A stretch of DNA of 12,381 nt from Nitrososphaerales archaeon TH526 (GCA_014523665.1 JAATVR010000362.1:1-12381), one strand, 5' to 3'; shown: positions 1 through 6,507, counted from the first letter of the stretch. Program-made: numbers and translations. Notes: generated from the sequence alone by a model not told the origin.

Positions 1-81
1 ATCTTCTACACTCTTGGCTTGCTCAGCAACTTTTTTGGTGTCTTCGATCGCTTTTTCTTGTTCTCTCTTTGACATATCCAT
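1..81 (-). CDS. Small charged protein, N-terminal part (runs off the window)
   Basis: Read on the minus strand, an ATG at 81 opens a frame that stays open for 27 codons to the window edge. It begins MDMSKREQEKAIEDTKKVAE and is rich in Lys, Glu and Ala, so it is probably helical. An alternative start is Met3 (75). An AT-rich TATA-like stretch at about 104-112 lies some 27 bases upstream, which fits leaderless archaeal transcription. I do not recognise a family. It resembles in style, not in sequence, the small charged protein at 1116-1280. The product cannot be named from this fragment. Confidence 0.5.
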   Translation of the reverse strand, partial: MDMSKREQEKAIEDTKKVAEQAKSVED

Positions 82-245
82 ACTTTATCAACATCTTATG
101 TAAATATTGCCAAAACAATGGTATGTCTCCCATTTAACCCCACAGAAGTACAACAAATGACCGTAGAACCTTAGATAGCTAGCACGACCACAATTACGAA
201 ACCATTAAACGTTATCTGACAGAATAAAATGTTGAACACTTAACA

Positions 246-702
246 GTGGAAAATAAAAAAGCCATTAATAGATATAAGCTGCCTGTACCGAAAGATCGGT
301 TACAGCGTACTGACAGAACTTCGTCTCCAGCTCATTTGGGGAATCTTAGAAATGCAATTGATTTTATAGCTGATGAACAGACACCAGTTCTTGCTGCAGC
401 CGACGGAATAGTGAATTTCGTTAAAGATAGTTCTACGGCTGGCGGGTCTAACCCAATGTACTGGGATTATACTAACTTCATTGTAATTAGGCATCTAAAG
501 GGAGAATACTCACGATATGATCATCTAAGTTATCATAGTGCGACGGTGAAAGTTGGTCAACATGTCAGAGCGGCCGAAAAGATAGCTCGAGTTGGAATGA
601 CTGGATATACATATTTGCCACATCTTCACTTTCAAGTTTTTTGTAGTTATTGGAATTAATGGTTGGACAGACATTGATACTCTAGAAGTTCAAGATTTTT
701 GA
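246..702 (+). CDS. M23 family (LytM/lysostaphin-like) metallopeptidase, 3' frameshift
   Basis: This is a Zn-dependent endopeptidase-fold protein of family M23. The signature pieces are in order: HLGNLRNAIDF (first metal His and Asp, about residues 30-40), a D-G-I-V strand, YDHLSYHSATVKVGQ, a G-x-TG turn, and the closing HLHFQVF (catalytic and metal His pair). The start is a GTG at 246. The frame stops at 659 right after HLHFQVF. If one T is removed from the T6 run at 637-642, reading continues as VVIGINGWTDIDTLEVQDF and stops at 702, a tail like that of related proteins. The gene is therefore either truncated by a one-base insertion or affected by a homopolymer error. No signal peptide or membrane segment is visible, so this looks like a bare catalytic domain of about 152 aa. 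Its substrate in an archaeon without murein is unknown. Confidence 0.85.
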
Positions 703-1115
703 TATTTCGACTAATCGTCCATAGAAACTTCCCACCGATTACCTTATTTTATCAGATAAAGATTGACTTCATAAGAATCAAGAGTAACTTGATTAAATAT
801 TACCCAATGTATATAACCTCGAAGGTGCACTTGTGAAAGAATTAAGATAACAGGTGCAATCTGTAAAGTTCATAGAATAGCCAATTCAGCTAACTGATCT
901 TGTTGAGCTGGTGGCAGTTTCAGCTATTACATAATTAGATAATGACGCATCGGCAGAATGCTGATTGTAATAGTTTTATTGAATATTGTACAACAGATAG
1001 CGTCAAGAAAAAATTCTGACATGTTCATCAAGACGGTGTTGATGGGTACGGTAGCTCTCCATCAACTACTGTCTTTTTGGTTGCTGGAAAATGGACTTCC
1101 TTTTGATTGTTGTTT
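703..1115. other. Intergenic stretch without a recognisable gene
   Basis: Short open pieces exist in several frames, but none has a convincing start, promoter or family signature. A plus-strand frame open from 958 is the shadow of the minus-strand 54-aa gene at 1116-1280 and is not coding in my judgement. Part of 800-950 could be an old remnant, but I cannot name it. Confidence 0.4.
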
Positions 1116-1280
1116 CTATGAAGCTTCTTTCATTTTATTGTATACACTCTTTGTACTTTTCTTTACGTTCTGTACTCCTGTATCGTGTTCGGCTAATTCT
1201 GTATTTTCTTTAATTTCATGTCCAAAATACTCTGCAGCTTTCTTAATCTCATATCCAAGATCTTTCTTTAACTTAGCCAT
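1116..1280 (-). CDS. 54-aa small charged protein, unknown function
   Basis: The ATG at 1280 and TAG at 1116-1118 give a 54-aa protein beginning MAKLKKDLGYEIKKAAEYFG. It is dominated by Lys, Glu and Ala, with no membrane segment and no cysteine, and is most likely one or two amphipathic helices. A purine-rich GGAGAG lies 9-14 bases before the start, and a TTTATAATA-like TATA box (minus strand, about 1308-1316) is centred about 32 bases upstream, which supports this reading over the longer plus-strand frame on the opposite strand. I do not recognise the family. Small Lys/Glu-rich proteins of this kind are common in soil thaumarchaea, but no role can be assigned. Confidence 0.6.
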   Translation of the reverse strand: MAKLKKDLGYEIKKAAEYFGHEIKENTELAEHDTGVQNVKKSTKSVYNKMKEAS

Positions 1281-1425
1281 TTTCTTTCTCTCCGATCTTA
1301 TTCATCTTATTATAAACGGCTTATACTATGACTTGTTCTTCAAGACAGTTATGGATTTTCCATTTACCATGTAATGCCAAATCATTGAAATAACTTATCT
1401 ACTGTCATATTCTTTTCTATACGTG

Positions 1426-1463
1426 GCTGATGGGCATGGCTTGTTCGACACATGCCCACCAGC
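1426..1463. repeat. 13-bp inverted repeat (hairpin, 12-base loop)
   Basis: The left arm GCTGATGGGCATG (1426-1438) and the right arm CATGCCCACCAGC (1451-1463) pair at 12 of 13 positions with an internal mismatch. They enclose a 12-base loop that contains TTCGA. The arms are GC-rich against an AT-rich surrounding. No U-tract follows, so an intrinsic terminator is not obvious. It could be a structured RNA element or a protein-binding palindrome. Confidence 0.55.
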
Positions 1464-1657
1464 TTGATTTGCTAGAATTCACTGTCCGATAAGCAACACC
1501 ATTTAAAATAATTTAATTCTTAAACGGAAATGAATACCCGTTAATAGGTGATATTCAACTTCTTCGATTTTGCTAAGTAATTATCTTCGTGATTCATCAC
1601 ATATCAATATTGGTCGTTAAAGTGGCGAAGTAAATAAATCACATAAAATATCTGAAG

Positions 1658-1665
1658 TATTATAT
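1658..1665 (+). promoter_or_regulatory. TATA box of the deacetylase gene
   Basis: TATTATAT is centred about 27 bases before the GTG at 1689, the distance expected for a leaderless archaeal transcript that starts at the start codon. It helps decide the GTG start, since no ATG exists upstream in the open frame. Confidence 0.5.
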
Positions 1666-1688
1666 CCTTTATTGCTCTTCTTGTTGTA

Positions 1689-2507
1689 GTGCACTATGTC
1701 TTTTTGAGCCATGATGTTGATTGGTCACTTCAAGGACCGGGCAGAGATCACATTCTGGCAAGAAGAGATAGATTTGATCAAGAAACAATTAGGGATATCG
1801 ATATACAAAATCCATATAATAATATTAATGACTATATTACTATCGAGGAAAAATTTGGGGTAAGATCTACATTCTTCTTCAGGACTAATTATGAGAATGG
1901 CAAATTAGTTGATTATGAACAGGATATTCAGACCTTATTAAGAGGCGGGTGGGAAATAGGATTACACTGTGATCAAGCTTCAGTAGATAATTTCGATAGC
2001 ATGTATCAAGAGAAAAATGAACTAGAAAGCATTACAAAGAAAACTGTAAAAGCTAACCGTTCCCACTATCTAGCTTTTAGCGAAAGACTACCAATTACTC
2101 TTAATGAACTAGGATTCATTTACGATTCTTCTGTAGTGGAGTCAAAAAATAGGATAATTAACAACACAAGGGGATATTTTTTGCTAAATAATGTTATCGA
2201 ATTTCCCATTACAATAATGGATGCATATCTGTTTACTTATATGCTTATATCGGAAGACAAAATCATCAATACATTCATGAATGCATTGGATTGTGCGAGA
2301 AAATACAATAAGAATTTTAATATAATAACCATCGTCTGGCACGCAAATGTTCTAAAGATGAAAGGAGGAAGAAAATACAAAGATATACTCGAATACCTAT
2401 CTTGCCAAGAGGATGTCAAGCTTGTCAATGGAATAGAACTAACCAAGATAATTAATATTAATTCAAGAAAGGTAGCGGGGGCTAATCCTTTATCATTGAA
2501 AGCATAA
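1689..2507 (+). CDS. NodB-like polysaccharide deacetylase family protein
   Basis: This 272-aa protein belongs to the carbohydrate-esterase-4 / polysaccharide deacetylase superfamily (TIM-barrel-like), whose members remove N- or O-acetyl groups from surface glycans. Visible motifs are SHDVDW near the N-terminus (catalytic/metal Asp), RSTFFFR, GWEIGLH at about 96-102 (metal His), NRSHYL (the third-motif Arg region), GFIYDSSV, and IVWHANVL near residue 217 (motif with the catalytic His). The second His of the classical H-xxx-H metal pair is not clearly present, as in some divergent glycan-biosynthesis members. The GTG start is supported by the TATA box 27 bases upstream. The gene is followed after 38 bases by a sugar acyltransferase, so the pair probably modifies a cell-surface polysaccharide or S-layer glycan. 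No signal peptide is visible, so the enzyme is likely cytoplasmic. The frame is intact. Confidence 0.83.
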   Translation: MHYVFLSHDVDWSLQGPGRDHILARRDRFDQETIRDIDIQNPYNNINDYITIEEKFGVRSTFFFRTNYENGKLVDYEQDIQTLLRGGWEIGLHCDQASVDNFDSMYQEKNELESITKKTVKANRSHYLAFSERLPITLNELGFIYDSSVVESKNRIINNTRGYFLLNNVIEFPITIMDAYLFTYMLISEDKIINTFMNALDCARKYNKNFNIITIVWHANVLKMKGGRKYKDILEYLSCQEDVKLVNGIELTKIININSRKVAGANPLSLKA

Positions 2508-2514
2508 GTTGAAG

Positions 2515-2523
2515 CTTTTAAGT
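2515..2523 (+). promoter_or_regulatory. TATA-like box before the NeuD-like gene
   Basis: CTTTTAAGT is centred about 27 bases before the ATG at 2546. This suggests that the acyltransferase has its own leaderless promoter in addition to possible read-through from the deacetylase gene. Confidence 0.4.
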
Positions 2524-2545
2524 ATCCAACTCTCTTAAAACGATC

Positions 2546-3214
2546 ATGAAGAAAGTTGTTATTTTTGGTACTGGAGGCTTTGCACAGATTGTATATCTTT
2601 ATTTGAGAAAAATTGATCCGGCCAAATTACAAGTGGTTGCCTTTTCAGCTAACGAATTAGTCATTAAAGAAAAAACATTATGTGGTCTGCCTGTTGAATC
2701 TTTTGAGTATATAGAGAGAAGATATCCGTGTCAACAATATGATATGTTCATCGCTGTCGGATATTCGGATATGAATAGGAAACGGGCAAGGTTCTTTGAA
2801 GAGGCCAAAGGTAAAGGGTATAATCTGATGAGCTATATTCACCCCAGTACAATTATAAACGATGAATTTGAGATAGGTGAGAATTGTTTTATCTTTGAAA
2901 ATAATGTTATTCAGCCATTTGTTAAGCTTGAAGATGATGTGATAATTTGGACAGGGAATGTTATAAGTCATCATACAACAATAATGAAGCATTGTTTCAT
3001 AGTTTCGCATACAGCTATAGCCGGAAATACAACTATAGAGCCATATTGTTTCATAGGGATGAATGCAACTATTAGAAACAGTGTTAGAATAGCTAGAGAG
3101 TGTGTAATTGGTGCTGGCTCTGTTATCTTACATGACACTAAAGAAAAAGAGGTATATGCAGCTCATTCAACCGTCAAACTAGAAGTTACAAGTAATCAGT
3201 TGCGAAATTTATGA
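2546..3214 (+). CDS. NeuD/PglD-family sugar O/N-acyltransferase (hexapeptide repeat)
   Basis: This 222-aa protein has the two-part layout of the NeuD/PglD/VioB family. An N-terminal Rossmann-like nucleotide-sugar binding half begins MKKVVIFGTGGFAQIVYLYL (glycine-rich GTGGFA loop, residues 8-13). From about residue 100 a left-handed beta-helix of imperfect hexapeptide repeats follows (for example EIGENCFIFENNVIQ, CVIGAGSVI). VISHHTTI at about 140 contains the His that corresponds to the catalytic base of the family. Such enzymes transfer acetyl from acetyl-CoA to an amino- or hydroxy-sugar, usually a UDP- or CMP-linked precursor for protein glycans or polysaccharide. Its position directly after a polysaccharide deacetylase supports a role in surface glycan modification. 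The length is normal and the frame intact. The precise sugar substrate is not determinable. Confidence 0.85.
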   Translation: MKKVVIFGTGGFAQIVYLYLRKIDPAKLQVVAFSANELVIKEKTLCGLPVESFEYIERRYPCQQYDMFIAVGYSDMNRKRARFFEEAKGKGYNLMSYIHPSTIINDEFEIGENCFIFENNVIQPFVKLEDDVIIWTGNVISHHTTIMKHCFIVSHTAIAGNTTIEPYCFIGMNATIRNSVRIARECVIGAGSVILHDTKEKEVYAAHSTVKLEVTSNQLRNL

Positions 3215-3221
3215 TGAGGAT

Positions 3222-3640
3222 GATATTTTTTTGGTTGCGCTATGACAGTCTCTGTTGTTGTCTATTTGTCGTATCAAAACTCAAGTTGGCATCCCAAAAT
3301 TAAGAGATCCACGGATGACTCAGGGCTTTTTCAGAAATATTGGCTTACCACCGGAGCTTGCTATTCCAATTGGTTTATTAGAAATATTAGGTGGTTTTGC
3401 CTTCTTAGTCGGCGTTGTGACTAGAATAGCATAAATTTTGTTTATCATAGAAATGATAGGTTCTTCGATTGTGGCCAAGATGTCGGAAGGTTTTGTAGGA
3501 GGATTCGAGTTAGATCTATTGTTAATGTCCGTGGCAATATGCCTGCTCTTCACTGGTCCAGGCAAAGATTTCAAGAATATAACGTATTAAAAAGAGAGAC
3601 ATTAGTGGATGAAATAAAGCAGCAAGAGGGAGGGGGATAA
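3222..3640 (+). pseudogene. DoxX family membrane protein, decayed
   Basis: From 3294 the frame reads PKLRDPRMTQGFFRNIGLPP, then a hydrophobic stretch with IPIGLLEILGGFAFLVGVVTR, the conserved middle of DoxX-family four-helix membrane proteins. An in-frame TAA follows at 3432-3434. Reading resumes in the same frame as ILFIIEMIGSSIVAKM and later GGFELDLLLMSVAICLLFTGPG, the expected second half. Near 3566-3575 the frame is lost again; the characteristic tail EYNVLKRE is read in another frame and ends at 3638-3640. Upstream of 3294 the first helix and the usual HG-x-PK motif are scrambled (GIPK is preserved, preceded by stops in all frames). With at least three independent lesions this is a real pseudogene. 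DoxX proteins are small membrane proteins tied to redox or quinone metabolism. Confidence 0.8.
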
Positions 3641-3673
3641 TCCTACTTTTTTACTGGAATCCCATTTCCATTG

Positions 3674-4594
3674 TTACTGTTGGCAACATGGACACCAAAA
3701 CGTGACGCGAGAGCTGGAATGTCTATCCATTATTATGGGCGTATCACATATCCAACACGGCCTGCCAGCTCTTCTAAAAACCCAATGTCTGAAATTCCAT
3801 TTGCCGTTTTCCCCATGTTGTTGTGGTCTCGTACGTCCAGCATTTAGATAGCCTGTCTTTAACACTCCTCGAATCTTTTGAAATAGTTTCTCTTGTTCAG
3901 ACAAGGAAAGATCTTTTGCTAGTCTAAAAGGCCAGACCTTAAGTAGAAATAGTATCTCTGATTTGTATTTGTTACCTATGCCTGCTACAAAAGTTTGGTC
4001 TAATAAGAGATCAACTAATTTCATTTCTATTCTCTCTTTCAATCTCTTTTTAGCTTCTTTGATATCAAAACCTGGTTTTAGCGCATCTGGACCCAATCTG
4101 GTGATAGATTCATGCTGCAAAGGATTATCCTCTGAGAATTGAAGTATGGGGCCATTGAATTGAACTATAACATGAGTATCTGTGATCAGGGCGAGTCTAG
4201 TTCTGGGATCATTCTGAACATTTGTTATTAGATCCGTATCTGAGAGGACAGCAACATTTTCTATTTTATTGCTAACATTAGCGAGTTTATTATTATTCAA
4301 GTCCTTTTTCCACTTTACACGTATAGGTGGTTTTGCTTTTCCGCTATCATACTCGGTTCTTGAATAAATTCGCCATTTTCCCCACATCATCATATGATTG
4401 CGTAGATATACGTTACTTGAAAAATGGATGATAATATTCTTGCCATAAGTGTCTACTGACAAGACTGTTGATCCGATTATTTTTTCTTTCAAAATGCTCG
4501 TTATAAACTTACACTGAAGATCTGCAACTGATCTTCCTAAGATTGCTTCAGCGATTTTGTCCGCTGCCCGTCTCACTTCAGGTCCCTCAGACAC
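3674..4594 (-). CDS. nei: Fpg/Nei family DNA glycosylase (endonuclease VIII-like), Ser in place of Pro2
   Basis: This 306-aa base-excision-repair glycosylase/AP lyase should remove oxidised bases and nick the abasic site. It begins MSEGPEVRRAADKIAEAILG, matching the Nei start (MPEGPEIRRAADN in E. coli Nei, from memory), except that the catalytic N-terminal Pro is Ser. Glu3 is kept. YGKNIIIHF at about 50 supplies the beta-hairpin Lys. The H2TH region reads LLLDQTFVAGIGNKYKSEIL near 195-215. The C-terminal zinc finger has CWIC and CPCCQ with the Arg of the finger loop (SSSRVTFWC). It is about 40 residues longer than E. coli Nei, mostly through a Lys/Asn-rich insert near 95-125. The GTG start is preceded by a purine-rich GGAAGAA. 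A minus-strand TATA-like element lies at about 4623-4636. The frame is intact. Family certain, substrate range not. Confidence 0.88.
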   Translation of the reverse strand: MSEGPEVRRAADKIAEAILGRSVADLQCKFITSILKEKIIGSTVLSVDTYGKNIIIHFSSNVYLRNHMMMWGKWRIYSRTEYDSGKAKPPIRVKWKKDLNNNKLANVSNKIENVAVLSDTDLITNVQNDPRTRLALITDTHVIVQFNGPILQFSEDNPLQHESITRLGPDALKPGFDIKEAKKRLKERIEMKLVDLLLDQTFVAGIGNKYKSEILFLLKVWPFRLAKDLSLSEQEKLFQKIRGVLKTGYLNAGRTRPQQHGENGKWNFRHWVFRRAGRPCWICDTPIIMDRHSSSRVTFWCPCCQQ

Positions 4595-4832
4595 TTCTTC
4601 CTACCTAGTTATACGTCTTGTTCGATAATATAGATTGAGTTAACTTTTATTCCATCCTAGCGTCCTACTGCTTGCTTGTTTCAGGTATTCGCCTGCATTC
4701 ACTATAAATCATCTACGGAGACATCTGGCCTCAGGTTGTTTTTGCCCCCCCGTTGTAACAAGGTTGTCCTAATCTATTAAATTAGAGTATCACGGCAACT
4801 AGAGTTAATTTATTATGTAACATCACTATCTA
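4595..4832. other. Intergenic region upstream of the glycosylase gene
   Basis: This interval holds the promoter side of the minus-strand glycosylase gene and the region lost from the 5' end of the esterase fragment. A C7 run (4745-4751) is present. I see no further gene. Confidence 0.4.
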
Positions 4833-5257
4833 ATTTCAATATTCATCATTAAACGGTATAAAGGGAGTGTAATGCCTGCTGCTATAGCTGTGTTATCTCC
4901 ATGGAAGGCTGTGACAGAGAATGAAGATACATACTTTACCCTAAAGGAAGACGATCCAGCCTTAATATATGACCCATGGTTGAAGAATTCAACTGAAGCG
5001 TATACTAATATAACTCACAAGAACCCTATGTATCTAATGTTTATAGTAATTTTAGTAAGGGATTTCCATCAACGTTGATTCAAGGTGGAACCCAAAGAAA
5101 TTTTCTTGAGTATAGTGGTAAGACTGGGCTCAGAAAACCTAGAAATTAGACATCTGTAAAGGGATGCCCCATGCCTTCCAGCTTTATTTATTACACATCA
5201 GAATCTGAAATAACATTGTCTAAAGTGACTGACTTGAAGGAATATCTAAACTATTGA
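4833..5257 (+). pseudogene. Alpha/beta-hydrolase (esterase, HSL-like fold) C-terminal fragment, multiply frameshifted
   Basis: A frame from about 4833 reads into MPAAIAVLSPWKAVTENEDT (Met at 4872), the region after the nucleophile in acetyl-esterases of the alpha/beta-hydrolase-3 group. After NP at about 5028 the homology moves to another frame, VYSNFSKGFPSTLIQGGTQ (from about 5039), then to a third, KEIFLSIVVRLGSENLEIR (from 5094). It continues as GMPHAFQLYL (5161-5190, with the catalytic His in PHAF) and finally TSESEITLSKVTDLKEYLNY ending with TGA at 5255-5257. At least four frame changes plus loss of the whole N-terminal half, including the oxyanion HGGG and the GxSxG nucleophile, make it a dead fragment rather than a sequencing artefact. 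The intact ancestor would have been about 300-350 aa. Confidence 0.78.
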
Positions 5258-5295
5258 ATGTAGAGATTCGCATATTCTAATTTCGTCATAGAGTC

Positions 5296-5303
5296 TTTTT
5301 ATA
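5296..5303 (+). promoter_or_regulatory. TATA box of the dodecin gene
   Basis: TTTTTATA is centred about 25 bases before the dodecin ATG at 5325, the spacing for a leaderless transcript. It indicates that the promoter is still in place even though the reading frame is broken. Confidence 0.55.
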
Positions 5304-5324
5304 CGAATAATACTGTTATCTATT

Positions 5325-5533
5325 ATGGTTTACAAATATATCGACATCGTGGGAGTTTCCACACAGGGTATTACAGAAGCAGTGAAGATGCAATAGACGA
5401 AGCCGCAAAGTCGGTCAAGAGTTTAAGGTGGGCGGAAGTACGTAGAGTAACTGTACGAATAGAAGATCAAAACGTGCAAGAATATCAAGCAGAAGTGAAA
5501 ATAGGTTTTGAAGTAAAAAGAGAAGAGAATTAG
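5325..5533 (+). pseudogene. Dodecin (flavin-binding small protein), one-base deletion
   Basis: Dodecin is a protein of about 68 aa that forms hollow dodecamers and stores or buffers flavins. The start reads MVYKYIDIVGVSTQGITEAV, followed by a stop at 5394-5396. If one base is restored near 5385-5386 (AA before GATGCA), the frame continues DAIDEAAKSVKSLRWAEV, then RRVTVRIEDQNVQEYQAEVK and IGFEVKREEN, ending with TAG at 5531-5533. This is a full dodecin including the flavin-stacking Trp in RWAEV and the closing antiparallel strand. The span of 209 bases is one short of 70 codons, so a single deletion explains everything. It is either a recent pseudogene or a base missed in sequencing. Promoter and stop are otherwise intact. 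Confidence 0.82.
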
Positions 5534-5595
5534 TTAAATCACCAATGGAAAGGAAGATGAGGCCATTTGATTGTTAAATCATCGACAACAAACCG

Positions 5596-5602
5596 TTATA
5601 AA
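5596..5602 (+). promoter_or_regulatory. TATA box upstream of the putative structured RNA
   Basis: TTATAAA follows a BRE-like AACCG. It predicts a transcription start at about 5625, just before the first strand of the closing stem of the RNA candidate. A second AT-rich TTTATAG lies at 5609-5615. Confidence 0.45.
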
Positions 5603-5624
5603 GAATAATTTATAGACAATATTG

Positions 5625-5749
5625 ACGTTCCCTGCGAAAAAGGTACGGCGGGTTTCTGTCCCGTTCCCCGTCATGCTATTGAGGTATAGAGGAAAGGCCA
5701 AATACGGGACTGGCCGAAAAAAGCCTCTTACCAGCAGGTTACCTTTTTT
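5625..5749 (+). ncRNA. Candidate structured non-coding RNA (three-stem fold, U6 end)
   Basis: This GC-richer block in AT-rich DNA folds by eye into three stems. A closing stem pairs CCTGC (5631-5635) with GCAGG (5734-5738). Hairpin A pairs ACGG (5645-5648) with CCGT (5668-5671), continued by CGGG/CCCG (5649-5652 with 5660-5663) around a 7-base loop. Hairpin B pairs AGAGG (5688-5692) with CCTCT (5724-5728) and GGCCA (5696-5700) with TGGCC (5711-5715). T6 at 5744-5749 follows as an archaeal-type terminator. Alternatively, AAAAAGGTA (5637-5645) can pair with TACCTTTTT (5740-5748); this crosses the closing stem and would be mutually exclusive with it or form a pseudoknot. A TATA box sits at the right distance upstream. 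No open frame with coding character covers it. I cannot match it to RNase P, SRP, 5S or a known riboswitch. Confidence 0.5.
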
Positions 5750-5824
5750 GGTCAAATCAGTTTAAGCATCCTTACGCAAGAAATCATTTTAAATAGTGCC
5801 TAACTTATAACAATAGAGATTCAC

Positions 5825-5834
5825 TATTAAATAG
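5825..5834 (+). promoter_or_regulatory. TATA box of the SRPBCC gene
   Basis: TATTAAATAG is centred about 27 bases before the ATG at 5857. It supports the ATG rather than the TTG at 5854 as the start of a leaderless message. Confidence 0.5.
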
Positions 5835-5856
5835 TTTGTAATATGGCTGCATCTTG

Positions 5857-6318
5857 ATGACTGAAATAAAATATGAAATAGAAATTGATGCACCTGTAAG
5901 GAGTGTATATGAATCCTATACAGATCCCGAGAATATAAAGAAAGCATGGCCTTCAGATATAGTTAAGGAATCAGAGGATATATCTGGAACCAAAAATGAA
6001 GAAGGTACTGAAATGAAAGTAAAAGGCGAGTATATGGGTCAGGAAGAACAAATGAAATTAGAAGTTATACGGAAAGAAGAAAATAAGAAACTTGTTACAA
6101 AGCAAACTGAATGGCCATTTAAGAGGTGGGAGAGTGTTCAGGAGTTTCAGGGAAATGGAAATAGTACGCATGTAAAACACGCTATTAACTATGAATTACC
6201 AACAACGGGAAAGATTGCCAATCTACTTTCAGGAAGTCAAGCAGACAATAAAATAAGAGAGGGCCTGAAACAAGCCGCAAACACAGTTAAACAAGAGTTA
6301 GAATATGGTCAAAGTTAG
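5857..6318 (+). CDS. SRPBCC / START-like superfamily protein
   Basis: This 153-aa protein starts MTEIKYEIEIDAPVRSVYES. The beta-strand followed by IDAPVRSVYESYTDPENIKKAWP is the classic opening of SRPBCC (polyketide cyclase/dehydrase, Bet v1-like) folds, and the chain ends in the expected long C-terminal helix (NKIREGLKQAANTVKQELEY). The fold forms a hydrophobic pocket for lipids or other small ligands; the ligand here is unknown. The middle reads WPFKRWESVQEF, a typical strand of stress-linked SRPBCC members. The ATG is preferred over TTG three bases earlier because of the TATA box spacing. The gene is complete and convergent with the DUF2795 gene. It lies directly behind the RNA candidate but has its own promoter. 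Confidence 0.78.
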   Translation: MTEIKYEIEIDAPVRSVYESYTDPENIKKAWPSDIVKESEDISGTKNEEGTEMKVKGEYMGQEEQMKLEVIRKEENKKLVTKQTEWPFKRWESVQEFQGNGNSTHVKHAINYELPTTGKIANLLSGSQADNKIREGLKQAANTVKQELEYGQS

Positions 6319-6352
6319 ACAAATACCTGAAAAATAAATGAAAAAGGGATCA

Positions 6353-6395
6353 TTCATCATTTGTTAGCGTTACTAACCAATCTTTTTATGATGAA
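6353..6395 (+). terminator. Nested hairpins downstream of the SRPBCC gene
   Basis: TTCATCAT (6353-6360) and ATGATGAA (6388-6395) are perfect inverted copies. They enclose GTTAG (6363-6367) and CTAAC (6373-6377) with a 5-base loop, and a T5 run lies at 6383-6387. The position, 35 bases after the stop and between convergent genes, suggests a transcript end or 3' stabilising structure. Confidence 0.35.
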
Positions 6396-6507
6396 ACGAG
6401 TTCAGAGTAATATAAGATCTATTGTTATCTACCAGAAGCAGCAAATTCGAAAATTTATATGATCTTCAATTCTCACCCAATTCTAAAATTCTGAAATATT
6501 ATTATTG

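Larger units (their letters stand above)
1281..1688. other. Intergenic stretch between divergent genes; one hairpin
   Basis: This divergent interval carries the TATA box of the 54-aa gene on its left side and that of the deacetylase on its right side (about 1658-1665). In between there is a strong imperfect hairpin (1426-1463). No further reading frame with coding character was seen. Confidence 0.5.

Noticed and set aside
958..1374. 138-aa plus-strand open frame with hydrophobic composition
   Set aside because: It is antisense to the better-supported 54-aa minus-strand gene (TATA box, purine-rich site, coding-like Lys/Glu composition), and its Phe/Leu/Ser-rich content is what an antisense of a Lys/Glu-rich gene gives.
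1426..1463. tRNA gene, suggested by TTCGA in a stem loop
   Set aside because: No acceptor, D or anticodon arms can be placed around it, and the stem is 13 bp, too long for a T arm.
2678..3010. 110-aa minus-strand open frame
   Set aside because: Antisense to the intact NeuD-like acyltransferase gene, with no promoter or family signature.
3242..3424. 60-aa plus-strand open frame
   Set aside because: The DoxX homology is in a different frame over the same bases (from 3294), so this frame is a shadow of the pseudogene.
5625..5749. Identification of the RNA candidate as RNase P RNA because of AGAGGAAAG
   Set aside because: It is only about 125 bases long, lacks the matching 3' conserved strand (ACAGAA-type), and the GGAAAG lies inside a local hairpin.
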